A model generated the notes under the pieces. The model saw only the letters and a list, made by a program, of their open reading frames with translations, was not told where the DNA came from and did not search any database. Positions 15,107 through 23,326 of a stretch of DNA of 56,441 nucleotides are shown here, piece by piece (the first letter of the stretch is position 1; the number at the start of each line of letters is the position of its first letter). This stretch comes from Candidatus Saganbacteria bacterium (lineage in GTDB: Bacteria; Margulisbacteria; WOR-1; O2-12-FULL-45-9; XYB2-FULL-48-7): assembly GCA_016939335.1 (NCBI GenBank), contig JAFGHC010000001.1:1-56441 (forward strand), given 5' to 3'. A program made the position numbers and the translations under genes.

Positions 15107-15516
15107 TCGCGATCACACCGATGAAAGACAGGGACATTTCCGCGGTGGTGGAGATCGAGCGGCGCTGCTTCAAATTCCCCAAACCGGAAGCGGTCTTCCG
15201 CGAGGACGAGCACAAATATCTTGTCGCCAGGGACGAAAATAAGATCGTCGGCTATATCGGGGTCGAAAAGATCCTCGATGAAGTGCACATCATCAATATG
15301 GCGGTCCATCCCGATGTCCGGGGGCAGGGGGTCGGCAAGCGGCTGATGCAGCATGTTCTGAACGACGAAGAGGTCTTTTTCCTCGAGGTCAGGGCCTCCA
15401 ACGAGACGGCCAAAAATATTTACCAGCGCTACGGCTTTCAGGTCATCAGCACCAGAAAAGCGTATTATCCCGACGGCGAGGACGCCTACGTTATGCGGCG
15501 GATCCCGTTTCAGTGA
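15103..15516 (+). CDS. rimI: Ribosomal-protein alanine acetyltransferase RimI-like (GNAT)
   Basis: N-acetyltransferase of the RimI group, with acetyl-CoA loop HPDVRGQGVGKRLM at about residues 67-80, the strand FLEVRASNETAKNIYQRYGF, and a YYPDGEDAYVM C-terminus; all three are typical of RimI. Length 137 aa. It overlaps tsaB by 4 bp. The likely substrate is the N-terminus of ribosomal protein S18, although RimI-like enzymes may have others. The 3' end overlaps the convergent hypothetical gene by 26 bp. Confidence 0.85.
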   Translation: MIAITPMKDRDISAVVEIERRCFKFPKPEAVFREDEHKYLVARDENKIVGYIGVEKILDEVHIINMAVHPDVRGQGVGKRLMQHVLNDEEVFFLEVRASNETAKNIYQRYGFQVISTRKAYYPDGEDAYVMRRIPFQ

Positions 15517-15937
15517 GGCTTAGAACATAAAGTAACGTTCCTGCCGTGCCGGCTTGTTCTTTGCTGGCAGCTAGCATTTTGAATGAAGATAAATAATCGC
15601 TGACCGCGGTCTGCACTTCCGGATCGCATCTCCAGATTCTGATCAGGTAGAAAGGCTCCCGGCAAACTATGTTGGCTCCCAGATAAACTATGTCGATCTG
15701 TCCGCTGGTCCGGGCAAGACAGTTCTGCCGGGCTTGCTCAAGTGTCAATGTTTTCCCGGCGAGAGTGAATTTATATGTCTGGCAGCTGCGGACCTGAGCC
15801 AGCAGTTCTTTAACGTTGTGAGGGTCAAGGACAAAGCAACGGCTAAAAGGGCCGCTTGATTCCCTTGCGGGTTTCAGTCGCGGGCCGCGGCGCAAGTTAT
15901 TTAATCCCCAGCCAGTTAAAGATTCTGAGAAAAACAT
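15491..15937 (-). CDS. Hypothetical protein, 148 aa
   Basis: Not recognised. The protein is soluble in appearance, with five cysteines (RCF, RSCQT, QNCLA, IVCRE, WRCD) and no signal peptide or membrane segment. An AGAGGG lies upstream of the ATG, so it is probably translated. It is convergent to rimI and, like the gene at 13236-14390, is a minus-strand gene lodged in the t6A block. It could be lineage-specific. Confidence 0.5.
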   Translation of the reverse strand: MFFSESLTGWGLNNLRRGPRLKPARESSGPFSRCFVLDPHNVKELLAQVRSCQTYKFTLAGKTLTLEQARQNCLARTSGQIDIVYLGANIVCREPFYLIRIWRCDPEVQTAVSDYLSSFKMLAASKEQAGTAGTLLYVLSLTETGSAA

Positions 15938-16011
15938 TTGTACTTACCCTCTTATCAGCCGATTCGGCGAAAAATTTCACTTTGTTTTCGGTTTTCCCGG
16001 GAAGGATGTGT

Positions 16012-16017
16012 TATAAT
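16012..16017 (+). promoter_or_regulatory. -10 box of metH
   Basis: A perfect TATAAT lies 11 nt before the ATG at 16029, without a Shine-Dalgarno. The space from 15938 to 16028 is too short for a cobalamin or SAM riboswitch, and none is seen. Confidence 0.5.
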
Positions 16018-16028
16018 TTTTCCGTCTT

Positions 16029-18467
16029 ATGACGGGAATACTGGATCAGATAAATAGACGGATACTGGTCATGGACGGCGCCATGGGGACCCAGCTGATG
16101 GCCCGCGGCGTCCGGCCCGAAGCTTGCTTCGAGGCGCAGAATCTGGCAGAACCGGAGGTTGTTAAGGCGATCCATAAAGCTTATATCGGGGCTGGCGCGG
16201 ACATCGTTGAGACCAATACCTTCGGCGCCAACCGGATCAAGCTCAAGGATTACGGCCTTGATAATAAGGTCCGCGAGATCAATGTCGCGGCCGCCCAATT
16301 GGCGCGGTCGGCCGGAGCACAATTCGTCTGCGGCTCGCTCGGCCCGCTCGGCAAGCTGCTCGACCCGCTGGGCGCAGTGACTTTCGACCAGGCGTGTGAG
16401 GCGTTTGGCGAACAGGCGGCGGCGCTGGCTGAAGGCGGCGCCGACATCCTTTCCGTTGAGACCATTTCCGACCTGCAGGAGATGAGAGCGGCGGTCATCG
16501 CGGCCAAGACCAGGACCAAACTGCCGGTGATCGCCAGCCTGACTTACGATGACGCGGCCAAAACGGTCTACGGCACGCCGCCCGAAGCGGCCGTTGTCGT
16601 GCTGGAAGCCCTGGGCGCCGACGTGATCGGCGCGAATTGTTCGACCGGGCCGGAAGGTTTGCTCAAGATCGCCAAACGGTATCTGGCGGTCACCAGGCTG
16701 CCGGTGATGGTAATGCCTAACGCCGGCATGCCGGAACTGATCGGTAATCAGGCTGTCTACAGGATGACCGGCAAGCGGTTCGGCGGATTTGCCGGCAAGT
16801 TCGCCCGGCTGGGGGTCAGGATCATTGGGGGATGCTGCGGGACGGGGCCGGAGCATATCAGCGCGGTCAAATCCGAAATTCGAAATTCGAAATTCGAATT
16901 TATTTCGAAATTCGAAATTCGCGATTCGAAATTCGCTTCGCGAACTAAAGCTGTTGAAACGCCAAAGGGCCGGCCTTTGCTGATCGGCGAACGAATTAAC
17001 CCAACTGGACGGAAGTTGTTCCAGGCAGAGATCAAGGCCGGTAAAACCCAGATCTTGAGGGAAGAGGCCAAAGCGCAAACCAGGGCCGGCGCCGATTTGC
17101 TCGATGTTAATGTTTCCGTCCCTGATATTCCGGAGCCGGAAGCAATGGCGGCCGCGGTCAAGCTGGTCCAGCAGGTTTCCGACCGGCCTTTGTCGATTGA
17201 CAGCCCCAACTACGCCGCGCTGGAAGCGGGGCTGAAGGTCGTTTGCGGGCGGGCCCTGCTTAATTCGGTCAACGGCAAGAGAGAAAGCCTGGAAAAGGTC
17301 CTGCCGCTGGCCAAAAAGTACGGCGCGGCGGTCATCGCGCTCGCCCTGGACGAAAAAGGGTTGCCCCGGACGGCCGGCGAACGGGTGAGGATCGCGGAGC
17401 GGATCGTCCTGTCGGCCAAAGAAGCGGGCCTCGCCCCGGCGGATATTTATGTCGATAACCTGGTCATGACGGCGGGGGTCGGCCTTGCCGGCTGTCTTGA
17501 GGCGCTGAAAGCGGTCCCGCTGGTCAAGGAAATGTTCGGCGTTAAGACCATCCTCGGCATCAGCAACGTTTCTCACGGCCTGCCGAACCGGTCAAAGCTT
17601 AACGCCTTGTATTTCCAGCTGGCGCTGGCTTACGGTCTGGACGCGGCGATCGTTGATGTGACGGACGGGGAAATGAAGCGGGCGCTCAAGGGCCCCTTAA
17701 GGCCCGTGAAGGCAAAAAGGGCTGAAGGCAGAGAAGCGCTGTTGAGGGCTTTTAAGGCGGAAGTGGAAAAAGCCCGGCGGTCGGGGAAGCCGGGCGAGAA
17801 AAAGCGTGAAACGTTGGCGCGGAACGTTAAGTTTTCCGGTTGCAAGGATATCGAATCAGCGGTCATTGACGGTAACGCCGAGGCCGTGGCTGAACTGGTC
17901 AGACAGGCCCTGGCGAAAAAATTTAATCCGCAAAAGGTCATCGACCGGGGGTTGGTCCCCGGCATGGAAGTGGTCGGCAGGAAATTCAACAAAAAAGAGT
18001 ACTTCCTGCCGCAGGTGATCGAGTCAGCCGGGGCGATGACCCGCGGTTTCGAGCTTTGCAAGGCAAAGATACCGAAAGAGAAGGTCAGGACGACCGGCAA
18101 AGTCCTCCTGGCCACCGTCAAGGGCGACATCCATGACATCGGCAAGAACATCGTCAAAATGATGCTCGAGAACCACGGTTTCGCGGTGAGCGACCTCGGC
18201 AAGGACGTCCCGCCGGCCAAGATCGTCGCGGCGGCCAAAAAGGAAAAGCCCGACGTGATCGCCCTGTCGGCGCTCCTGACCACGACGATGGTCGAGATGG
18301 GCGCGGTCAAGGCCGAACTGGCGAAGGAAAAATTAAATATTCCCCTGCTGGTCGGCGGCGCGGTGGTGACCAAGGGTTACGCCGACCGGATCGGCGCGGC
18401 TTACGGCCTTGATGCGGTCGGCGCGGTCGCCCTGGCGAAAAAGATAATCAGGGAGGCGAAAAAATAA
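16029..18467 (+). CDS. metH: Cobalamin-dependent methionine synthase MetH, lacking activation domain
   Basis: Transfers methyl from methyltetrahydrofolate to homocysteine via B12. Domains in order: homocysteine barrel (about 1-285) with zinc ligands Cys204, Cys269 and Cys270; pterin barrel (about 318-570) starting LLIGERINPTG; cobalamin cap (about 600-680); cobalamin Rossmann domain with GDIHDIGKN, His702 being the lower ligand. The C-terminal AdoMet-dependent activation domain of long MetH is absent, as in many anaerobes, so reactivation needs another protein. Between the two barrels, about 26 residues rich in Ser-Lys-Phe-Glu come from a heptamer array (16869-16945). Length 812 aa. The gene leads its own transcript. 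Confidence 0.94.
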   Translation: MTGILDQINRRILVMDGAMGTQLMARGVRPEACFEAQNLAEPEVVKAIHKAYIGAGADIVETNTFGANRIKLKDYGLDNKVREINVAAAQLARSAGAQFVCGSLGPLGKLLDPLGAVTFDQACEAFGEQAAALAEGGADILSVETISDLQEMRAAVIAAKTRTKLPVIASLTYDDAAKTVYGTPPEAAVVVLEALGADVIGANCSTGPEGLLKIAKRYLAVTRLPVMVMPNAGMPELIGNQAVYRMTGKRFGGFAGKFARLGVRIIGGCCGTGPEHISAVKSEIRNSKFEFISKFEIRDSKFASRTKAVETPKGRPLLIGERINPTGRKLFQAEIKAGKTQILREEAKAQTRAGADLLDVNVSVPDIPEPEAMAAAVKLVQQVSDRPLSIDSPNYAALEAGLKVVCGRALLNSVNGKRESLEKVLPLAKKYGAAVIALALDEKGLPRTAGERVRIAERIVLSAKEAGLAPADIYVDNLVMTAGVGLAGCLEALKAVPLVKEMFGVKTILGISNVSHGLPNRSKLNALYFQLALAYGLDAAIVDVTDGEMKRALKGPLRPVKAKRAEGREALLRAFKAEVEKARRSGKPGEKKRETLARNVKFSGCKDIESAVIDGNAEAVAELVRQALAKKFNPQKVIDRGLVPGMEVVGRKFNKKEYFLPQVIESAGAMTRGFELCKAKIPKEKVRTTGKVLLATVKGDIHDIGKNIVKMMLENHGFAVSDLGKDVPPAKIVAAAKKEKPDVIALSALLTTTMVEMGAVKAELAKEKLNIPLLVGGAVVTKGYADRIGAAYGLDAVGAVALAKKIIREAKK
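16869..16945 (+). repeat. Palindromic heptamer array inside metH
   Basis: About eleven 7-nt units. The left arm has the theme NNCGAAA (units such as TTCGAAA), then a centre ATTTAT, then the right arm with theme ATTCGNN (ATTCGAA, ATTCGCG, ATTCGCT). It reads in frame in the linker between the homocysteine and pterin barrels. The same theme is used at 38691-38725 and 42768-42852. Confidence 0.85.
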
Positions 18468-18469
18468 TT

Positions 18470-20080
18470 ATGAACGATGCCGTGGTTATAAGCTCGTCGC
18501 CGCGCCTGGTCGAGGGGCTGAAAGCGCTCTCGCGGCTGGCGGCGCTGGTGCTGATCCTGGGGGGAGGGATTGTTCTTGCTGGCTGGTGGTTTGACATACC
18601 GGCCTTGAAAAGCGTGAGCGCCACTTATTCTTCCATGAAGGCTAACGCTGCGCTGGGTTTTGTTTTGAGCGGGCTGGCTTTATGGTTGGCGCAGTTCGAA
18701 GTTGGCGCTGAGGCAGAAGCGTTCAAGCGGAATCTGGTGCGTTTGATCTGCTGGCTGGTGGTCCTGCTCGGCGCCCTGACGCTGGCCGAATATTTTTTCC
18801 AGTGGGACCTGGGGATCGACCAGCTGCTTTGCCGTGAAGCTCCGGGCGCGGTCGACACGTTAAGCCCTGGCCGCATGGCGGCCAATTCGGCCGTCTGTTT
18901 TTGCCTGGTCGGGCTGGCCATTTTGTGCCTTGATCTTGAGGATAAGAACGGCCGGCGCCCCGCTCAATATTTGATTATGGCGGTTGGTTTTATTGTGCTC
19001 TTGAGCTTGGTCGGCTATTTATTTCACGTCGAGGCTTTTTACGACCTATCAAAGTATTCCAAAATGGCGCTGCATACCGTTGCGCTGTTCGCCGTCAGTT
19101 TTTTTGCCGTTTTGTTCGCGCGGCCTGACCGGGGGCTGATGGCGCTGGTCACCAGCGAGAGCGGCGCGGGGGAATCCCTGCGGCGCCTGCTGACGGTCGG
19201 CTGCTTCGGCCTGCTGCTGCTGGCGCTGCTGAGCGAGCTGGGGGTTTGGCTGGATTACTATGACGAGGCCTTTCGCTCTTCGCTCTTTGTGGTCGGAGCG
19301 ATCATTTACGTCCTGGTTTTATTGTGGTTGAACGCCACCCAGCTTTACCGGCGGGACGTCGAGCATCTTCAGCTCGATGCCGCCCTGGTCGCCGCCCGGG
19401 ATGAGGCGCAGTCGTCCAGCCATCTCAAGGAACTGCTGCTCGATATCCTGCGGCACGACCTGATGAGCCCGGCCGGCGTGATCAAGTCGAGCGCGGCGAT
19501 CGTGATGATGAAAGAGCCGGACGAGGCGGCCCGCAAGGAGTTCCTGCGGCTGATCGTCACCAGCGCCGACCACATTATCGACTTGATCGAGAACGCCAAG
19601 ATCTACGCCCGGCTCGAGAATGCCGAGTCGCTCCCCCGGGAGCGGGCCGACCTGAACGAGGTCCTGCATCAGGTGGCCGATGAGCTGAACGTCGTGCTGC
19701 TTGAACACAAGATCAGGCTGGAATTGCTGCCGCAGGGGGAAAGGCCGGCGCTGGTCAACCAGATGGTCCGCGACGTGTTCGCCAATCTTTTAAGTAACGC
19801 GATCAAATATTCGCCCGACGGCGCCAGGGTCGAGGTCAATATCCTGGGCACGGAGAGGTCCTGGCTGATCTACGTCAAGGACTGGGGAGTGGGGATCGCG
19901 GACGCCGACAAGCCGACGCTCTTCACCCGCTTCAAGCGCGTCGAGAAGCAGGGGGTCAAGGGGACCGGGCTCGGCCTGGCGATCGTCAAGCGGATCGTCG
20001 AGCTCCACGCCGGCCGGGTCTGGATCGAGAACAATCCCGAGGGCGGCAGTATTTTTTACGTTGAGATCCCGAAGGAATAG
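18470..20080 (+). CDS. Membrane sensor histidine kinase
   Basis: The first 290 residues hold about eight membrane helices, with a MKANAALGFVLSGLALWL segment seen in the membrane sensor parts of various kinases. Then come a HisKA domain with the phosphorylated His329 in LRHDLMSPAGV, and an ATPase domain with NLLSNAIKYSP (N box), DWGVGI (G1), FTRFKRV (F box) and GTGLGLAI (G2). Length 536 aa. No response regulator is adjacent. It starts 3 bp after the metH stop and is likely co-transcribed. The input signal is unknown. Confidence 0.88.
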   Translation: MNDAVVISSSPRLVEGLKALSRLAALVLILGGGIVLAGWWFDIPALKSVSATYSSMKANAALGFVLSGLALWLAQFEVGAEAEAFKRNLVRLICWLVVLLGALTLAEYFFQWDLGIDQLLCREAPGAVDTLSPGRMAANSAVCFCLVGLAILCLDLEDKNGRRPAQYLIMAVGFIVLLSLVGYLFHVEAFYDLSKYSKMALHTVALFAVSFFAVLFARPDRGLMALVTSESGAGESLRRLLTVGCFGLLLLALLSELGVWLDYYDEAFRSSLFVVGAIIYVLVLLWLNATQLYRRDVEHLQLDAALVAARDEAQSSSHLKELLLDILRHDLMSPAGVIKSSAAIVMMKEPDEAARKEFLRLIVTSADHIIDLIENAKIYARLENAESLPRERADLNEVLHQVADELNVVLLEHKIRLELLPQGERPALVNQMVRDVFANLLSNAIKYSPDGARVEVNILGTERSWLIYVKDWGVGIADADKPTLFTRFKRVEKQGVKGTGLGLAIVKRIVELHAGRVWIENNPEGGSIFYVEIPKE

Positions 20081-20082
20081 GT

Positions 20083-20088
20083 TATAAT
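20083..20088 (+). promoter_or_regulatory. -10 box of the aldolase gene (leaderless start)
   Basis: A perfect TATAAT is separated from the ATG at 20095 by 6 nt, so transcription would start on or next to the A of the start codon. There is no Shine-Dalgarno. Confidence 0.55.
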
Positions 20089-20094
20089 AATTTT

Positions 20095-21051
20095 ATGTAC
20101 CGGCCGGAAATCAAGACCCTCGACTGCTCGATCCGCGACGGCGGGCTGATCAACGACCATCTTTTTGACGACAGTTTCGTCAAGGCGGTCTATCGCGCCT
20201 GCTCGCTGGCGGGGGTCGACTACTGCGAGGTCGGCTACCAGCTTTCTAAGAAGCAATATTCCCCCGGCAAGTTCGGCAAGTCCAAGTTCTGCGACGAGGA
20301 TTTCCTCCGCGAGGTGACCGCCGGCGTCCCCAATGGGGCCAAGATCGCCACGATGGTCGATATCGGCCGGGTGGAGCTTGACGCGGTCAGGGAGAAGAAG
20401 GAGAGCGTGGTCGATCTGATGCGGGTCGCCTGCTACGTCAAGGACATCGACAAGGCGATCGACTATGTCAAGCATTTTGCCGCCAAGGGTTACGACACCA
20501 CGGTCAACATCATGGCGATCTCCACGGCGCTCCAGCCCGACCTGGAGGAGGGCTTGCGCCAGCTGGCGGAGACGCCGGTCAAGGCGGTCTACATCGTCGA
20601 CAGCTACGGGCATCTCTTTTCGGAGCAGGTCCATTTCCTGGTCAAGCTGTACCGGCAGTATCTCCAGCCGAAGGGGATCGAGGTCGGCATCCACACCCAT
20701 AATAACCGGCAACTGGCCTTTGCCAACACGATCGAGGCGATCCGCAAGGGGGCCAATTATCTCGACGCCACGATCTACGGCATCGGCCGCGGGCCGGGGA
20801 ACTGTCCGCTCGAGCTGCTGCTCGGTTTCCTGAAGAACCCGAAGTTCCAGCTGGAGCCGGTGCTCGAAGTGATCGAAAAAGAATTCCTCCCTCTGCGGGA
20901 GAAGATCGAGTGGGGGTATATTATCCCCTACATGATCACCGGCATCCTCAATCAGCATCCGCGCTCGGCCATTGCCCTGCGCGCCGGCAAAGACAAGGAC
21001 AAATACGCGGAGTTCTACCGCGGGTTGGTCAACGACCGGGAAGCTCTTTAA
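20095..21051 (+). CDS. DRE-TIM (HMGL-like) aldolase
   Basis: A metal-dependent aldolase or lyase barrel related to 4-hydroxy-2-oxovalerate aldolase and isopropylmalate-synthase-type enzymes. The N-terminal LDCSIRDGG matches the D-x-x-R-D-G catalytic start, HTHNN at about residue 200 provides the metal histidines, and YGIGRGPGNCPLELLL is a family signature. Length 318 aa. Such proteins often sit in sugar or nucleotide-sugar gene sets as 'aldolase catalytic domain-containing' proteins. No neighbour reveals the substrate. It is followed 34 bp later by an exporter operon. Confidence 0.8.
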   Translation: MYRPEIKTLDCSIRDGGLINDHLFDDSFVKAVYRACSLAGVDYCEVGYQLSKKQYSPGKFGKSKFCDEDFLREVTAGVPNGAKIATMVDIGRVELDAVREKKESVVDLMRVACYVKDIDKAIDYVKHFAAKGYDTTVNIMAISTALQPDLEEGLRQLAETPVKAVYIVDSYGHLFSEQVHFLVKLYRQYLQPKGIEVGIHTHNNRQLAFANTIEAIRKGANYLDATIYGIGRGPGNCPLELLLGFLKNPKFQLEPVLEVIEKEFLPLREKIEWGYIIPYMITGILNQHPRSAIALRAGKDKDKYAEFYRGLVNDREAL

Positions 21052-21085
21052 GGAACGGGAGCGATAATTCTCAAAGGGGTGTCCG

Positions 21086-21877
21086 ATGGACAGAAGAAGA
21101 ATGATGCTGTTGCTTGTGGCCGTCATCCTGGTGATCGCCGGCTTTGGTTATTATTACTACAAAAACCTCAATGACCATCGGCTCACCGCCTCCGGCACGA
21201 TCGAGGTGACCAGCGTCACCGTCAGCAGCAAGGTGGTCGCCCGGGTCATCACGGTCGGGGTGGACGAGGGTTCGCAGGTCAAACAAGGCGACATTCTGGC
21301 CGAGCTCGACCCCAGCGAACTGCAGCAGGCGGTGAACGGCGCCCAGGCGAGATACCAGATCGCCAGGGACGATTTTGCGCGCAACAAACAGCTGTTCGCC
21401 GACCGGACGATCAGCCCCCAGCAATACGACGCTTCGGCTGCGGCCCTGGATGTTGCCAAAGCCGCGCTCGACACCGCGCAGATCCAGTTCGCTAACGCGA
21501 CCATCAAGGCGCCGCTCTCCGGCGTCGTCCTGGTCAGGGCGATCGAGCCGGGCGAACTGGCGACGGTCGGCACGCCGATCGTGACGCTGGCCGACCTCTC
21601 CACCGTCAAATTGACGGTCTACCTGGCCGAACGCGACCTCGGCAAGGTCGGCCTGGGGGAGGAGGTCGTTGTTTCCGTCGACTCTTATCCCGATCAGGAA
21701 TTCCTGGGCAAGGTCACTTACATTTCCGACCAGGCCGAATTCACTCCCAGGTCGATCCAAACAAAAGAGGAGCGGACGACCCAGGTCTTCGGCGTCAAGA
21801 TCGAGATCAGCAATCCCGACCGGAAGCTGAAGCCCGGGATGCCGGCCGACGCGCAGTTCAAGTGGACTGCGCGCTAG
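21086..21877 (+). CDS. HlyD/YbhG-type membrane fusion protein
   Basis: Periplasmic adaptor of an ABC exporter. One N-terminal membrane anchor at about residues 6-24, then the two halves of the biotinyl-lipoyl fold (VDEGSQVKQGDILAELD and APLSGVVLVRAIEPGELA) around a short coiled-coil hairpin, then beta-barrel sequence. Length 263 aa, shorter than E. coli YbhG. AAGGGGTG precedes the ATG. It overlaps the first ATPase gene by 16 bp. The set (adaptor, two ATPases, two permeases) resembles the ybhGFSR operon, with YbhF split in two. Confidence 0.87.
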   Translation: MDRRRMMLLLVAVILVIAGFGYYYYKNLNDHRLTASGTIEVTSVTVSSKVVARVITVGVDEGSQVKQGDILAELDPSELQQAVNGAQARYQIARDDFARNKQLFADRTISPQQYDASAAALDVAKAALDTAQIQFANATIKAPLSGVVLVRAIEPGELATVGTPIVTLADLSTVKLTVYLAERDLGKVGLGEEVVVSVDSYPDQEFLGKVTYISDQAEFTPRSIQTKEERTTQVFGVKIEISNPDRKLKPGMPADAQFKWTAR

Positions 21878-22599
21878 AGGCCAGCGGGCTCACCAAAAAG
21901 TTCAAGGACCTGGCTGCCGTTTCTCAATTTAATTTGCAGGTCCCGCGGGGGGAGATCTTCGGGCTGGTCGGCCCCGACGGCGCCGGCAAGACCACCACTT
22001 TGCGGATGCTCTCGACCGCCATGGAGCAGACCGCCGGCGAGATCAGGGTCCTCGGGTTGCACAGCCTTAAAGAAGCGGAGAAGATCCGCGACCGGATCGG
22101 CTACATGCCCCAGCGCTTCAGCCTCTACGGCGACCTGACCGTCGAAGAGAACCTTGATTTCTTCGCCGATCTTTATCAGGTGCCCGGCGCGGTCAGGGCG
22201 AAGAAGAAAGCCGAGCTTTTGGCTTTTACTAACCTGGCGCCGTTCACCAAGCGCCGGGGCGCGCAGCTCTCCGGCGGCATGCAGAAAAAGCTGGCGCTGG
22301 CCTGCAACCTCATCCATACGCCCGAGCTTCTTTTTCTCGACGAGCCGACCACCGGCGTCGACCCGATCTCGCGGCGCGAGTTCTGGCGCATTCTGAACGG
22401 CCTGACGGGGGTGACGATCCTGGTCACCACGCCCTACATGGACGAGGCGGAGCGCTGCCACCGGGTCGGCCTGATCCGCGAGGGAAAACTGCTGGTCTGC
22501 GACACGCCGGCGGAGGTCAAGCGCCAGGCCGGGGCGGCCACCCTGGAAGAAGCCTTCATCAGGATCGTCGAGGGGAGCGGGGTTGCCGGTGGCCGATAA
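21862..22599 (+). CDS. ABC transporter ATPase (exporter, first)
   Basis: Walker A GPDGAGKTTT, Q loop YMPQRFSLYGDLT, signature LSGGMQKKLALA, Walker B LLFLDEPTTGVD, and a threonine-threonine at the switch position (VTTPYMDEA) where His is usual. Length 245 aa. The GTG start overlaps the adaptor by 16 bp, and it overlaps the second ATPase by 17 bp. It corresponds to the N-terminal half of YbhF-like double ATPases. Confidence 0.9.
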   Translation: MDCALEASGLTKKFKDLAAVSQFNLQVPRGEIFGLVGPDGAGKTTTLRMLSTAMEQTAGEIRVLGLHSLKEAEKIRDRIGYMPQRFSLYGDLTVEENLDFFADLYQVPGAVRAKKKAELLAFTNLAPFTKRRGAQLSGGMQKKLALACNLIHTPELLFLDEPTTGVDPISRREFWRILNGLTGVTILVTTPYMDEAERCHRVGLIREGKLLVCDTPAEVKRQAGAATLEEAFIRIVEGSGVAGGR

Positions 22600-23326
22600 T
22601 TCGATCGAAGTCAAAGACCTGGTCAAGAAATTCGGCTCCTTTACCGCGGTTGACCGGATCAGTTTTACCGTCGCCAAAGGCGAGGTCTTCGGCTTTCTCG
22701 GGCCGAACGGCGCTGGCAAGACGACGACGATCCGCATGCTCTGCGGCCTGCTTGACCCAAGCGGCGGGGCGGGAACGGTCGGCGGTTTTGATATCAAACG
22801 GCAGAGCGAAGAGATCAAGAAGCACATCGGCTATATGTCGCAGAAGTTCTCTTTATACGAGGACCTGACCGTGGCGGAGAACATCGATTTTTATCAGGGG
22901 ATTTACCAGACAAAAAAAGCAGAGCGCCGGGCGAAGAAAGAGAGCATCATCCGGAAGGCGGAACTGGCCGGCCGGGAAAAAGTTCTGACCGCCAACCTGG
23001 CCGGCTCCGTCAAACAGCACCTGGCGCTCGGCTGTGCGCTGGTCCACGATCCGCAGATCGTCTTTCTCGACGAACCGACGGCGGGGGTTGATCCCCTGGC
23101 GCGGCGGAAGTTCTGGTCGGTGATCAAGGAACTGGCCGGGGGCGGGGTGACCTTTCTCGTCACCACCCACTACTTGGACGAGGCGGAACGTTGCGGCCGG
23201 GTCGCGCTGATCGACGGCGGCCGGATCATCGCCTGCGATACGCCGGATAATCTGAAAACGGCGACCGGCACGTCTTCGCTCGAAAATGTCTTTGTCTCCC
23301 TGGTCGCCGCGGAGAAAAAACCGTGA
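22583..23326 (+). CDS. ABC transporter ATPase (exporter, second, degenerate signature)
   Basis: Walker A GPNGAGKTTT, Q loop YMSQKFSLYEDLT, Walker B IVFLDEPTAGVD and switch His (VTTHYLDEA) are intact. The signature loop reads LAGSVKQHLALG instead of LSGGxKQRLALG, losing the Ser-Gly-Gly that completes the opposite ATP site. Its partner has a good signature but no switch His, so one composite ATP site should be active and the other degenerate. Length 247 aa. The start is TTG 22583 or GTG 22589. It overlaps the permease gene by 4 bp. Confidence 0.88.
   Translation: MPVADNSIEVKDLVKKFGSFTAVDRISFTVAKGEVFGFLGPNGAGKTTTIRMLCGLLDPSGGAGTVGGFDIKRQSEEIKKHIGYMSQKFSLYEDLTVAENIDFYQGIYQTKKAERRAKKESIIRKAELAGREKVLTANLAGSVKQHLALGCALVHDPQIVFLDEPTAGVDPLARRKFWSVIKELAGGGVTFLVTTHYLDEAERCGRVALIDGGRIIACDTPDNLKTATGTSSLENVFVSLVAAEKKP

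Noticed and set aside
15938-16028. Riboswitch before metH
   Set aside because: Only 91 bp, mostly AT-rich, with the promoter just before the ATG; no known riboswitch core.
16011-17576. Long minus-strand open frame opposite metH (521 aa)
   Set aside because: It is the mirror of a well-supported metH, with no family sequence and low-complexity Arg/Asp content. The same holds for the long antisense frames at 20056-21126, 23170-24525, 24437-25687, 26936-27943, 28514-29350, 38996-39928 and 51023-52231.
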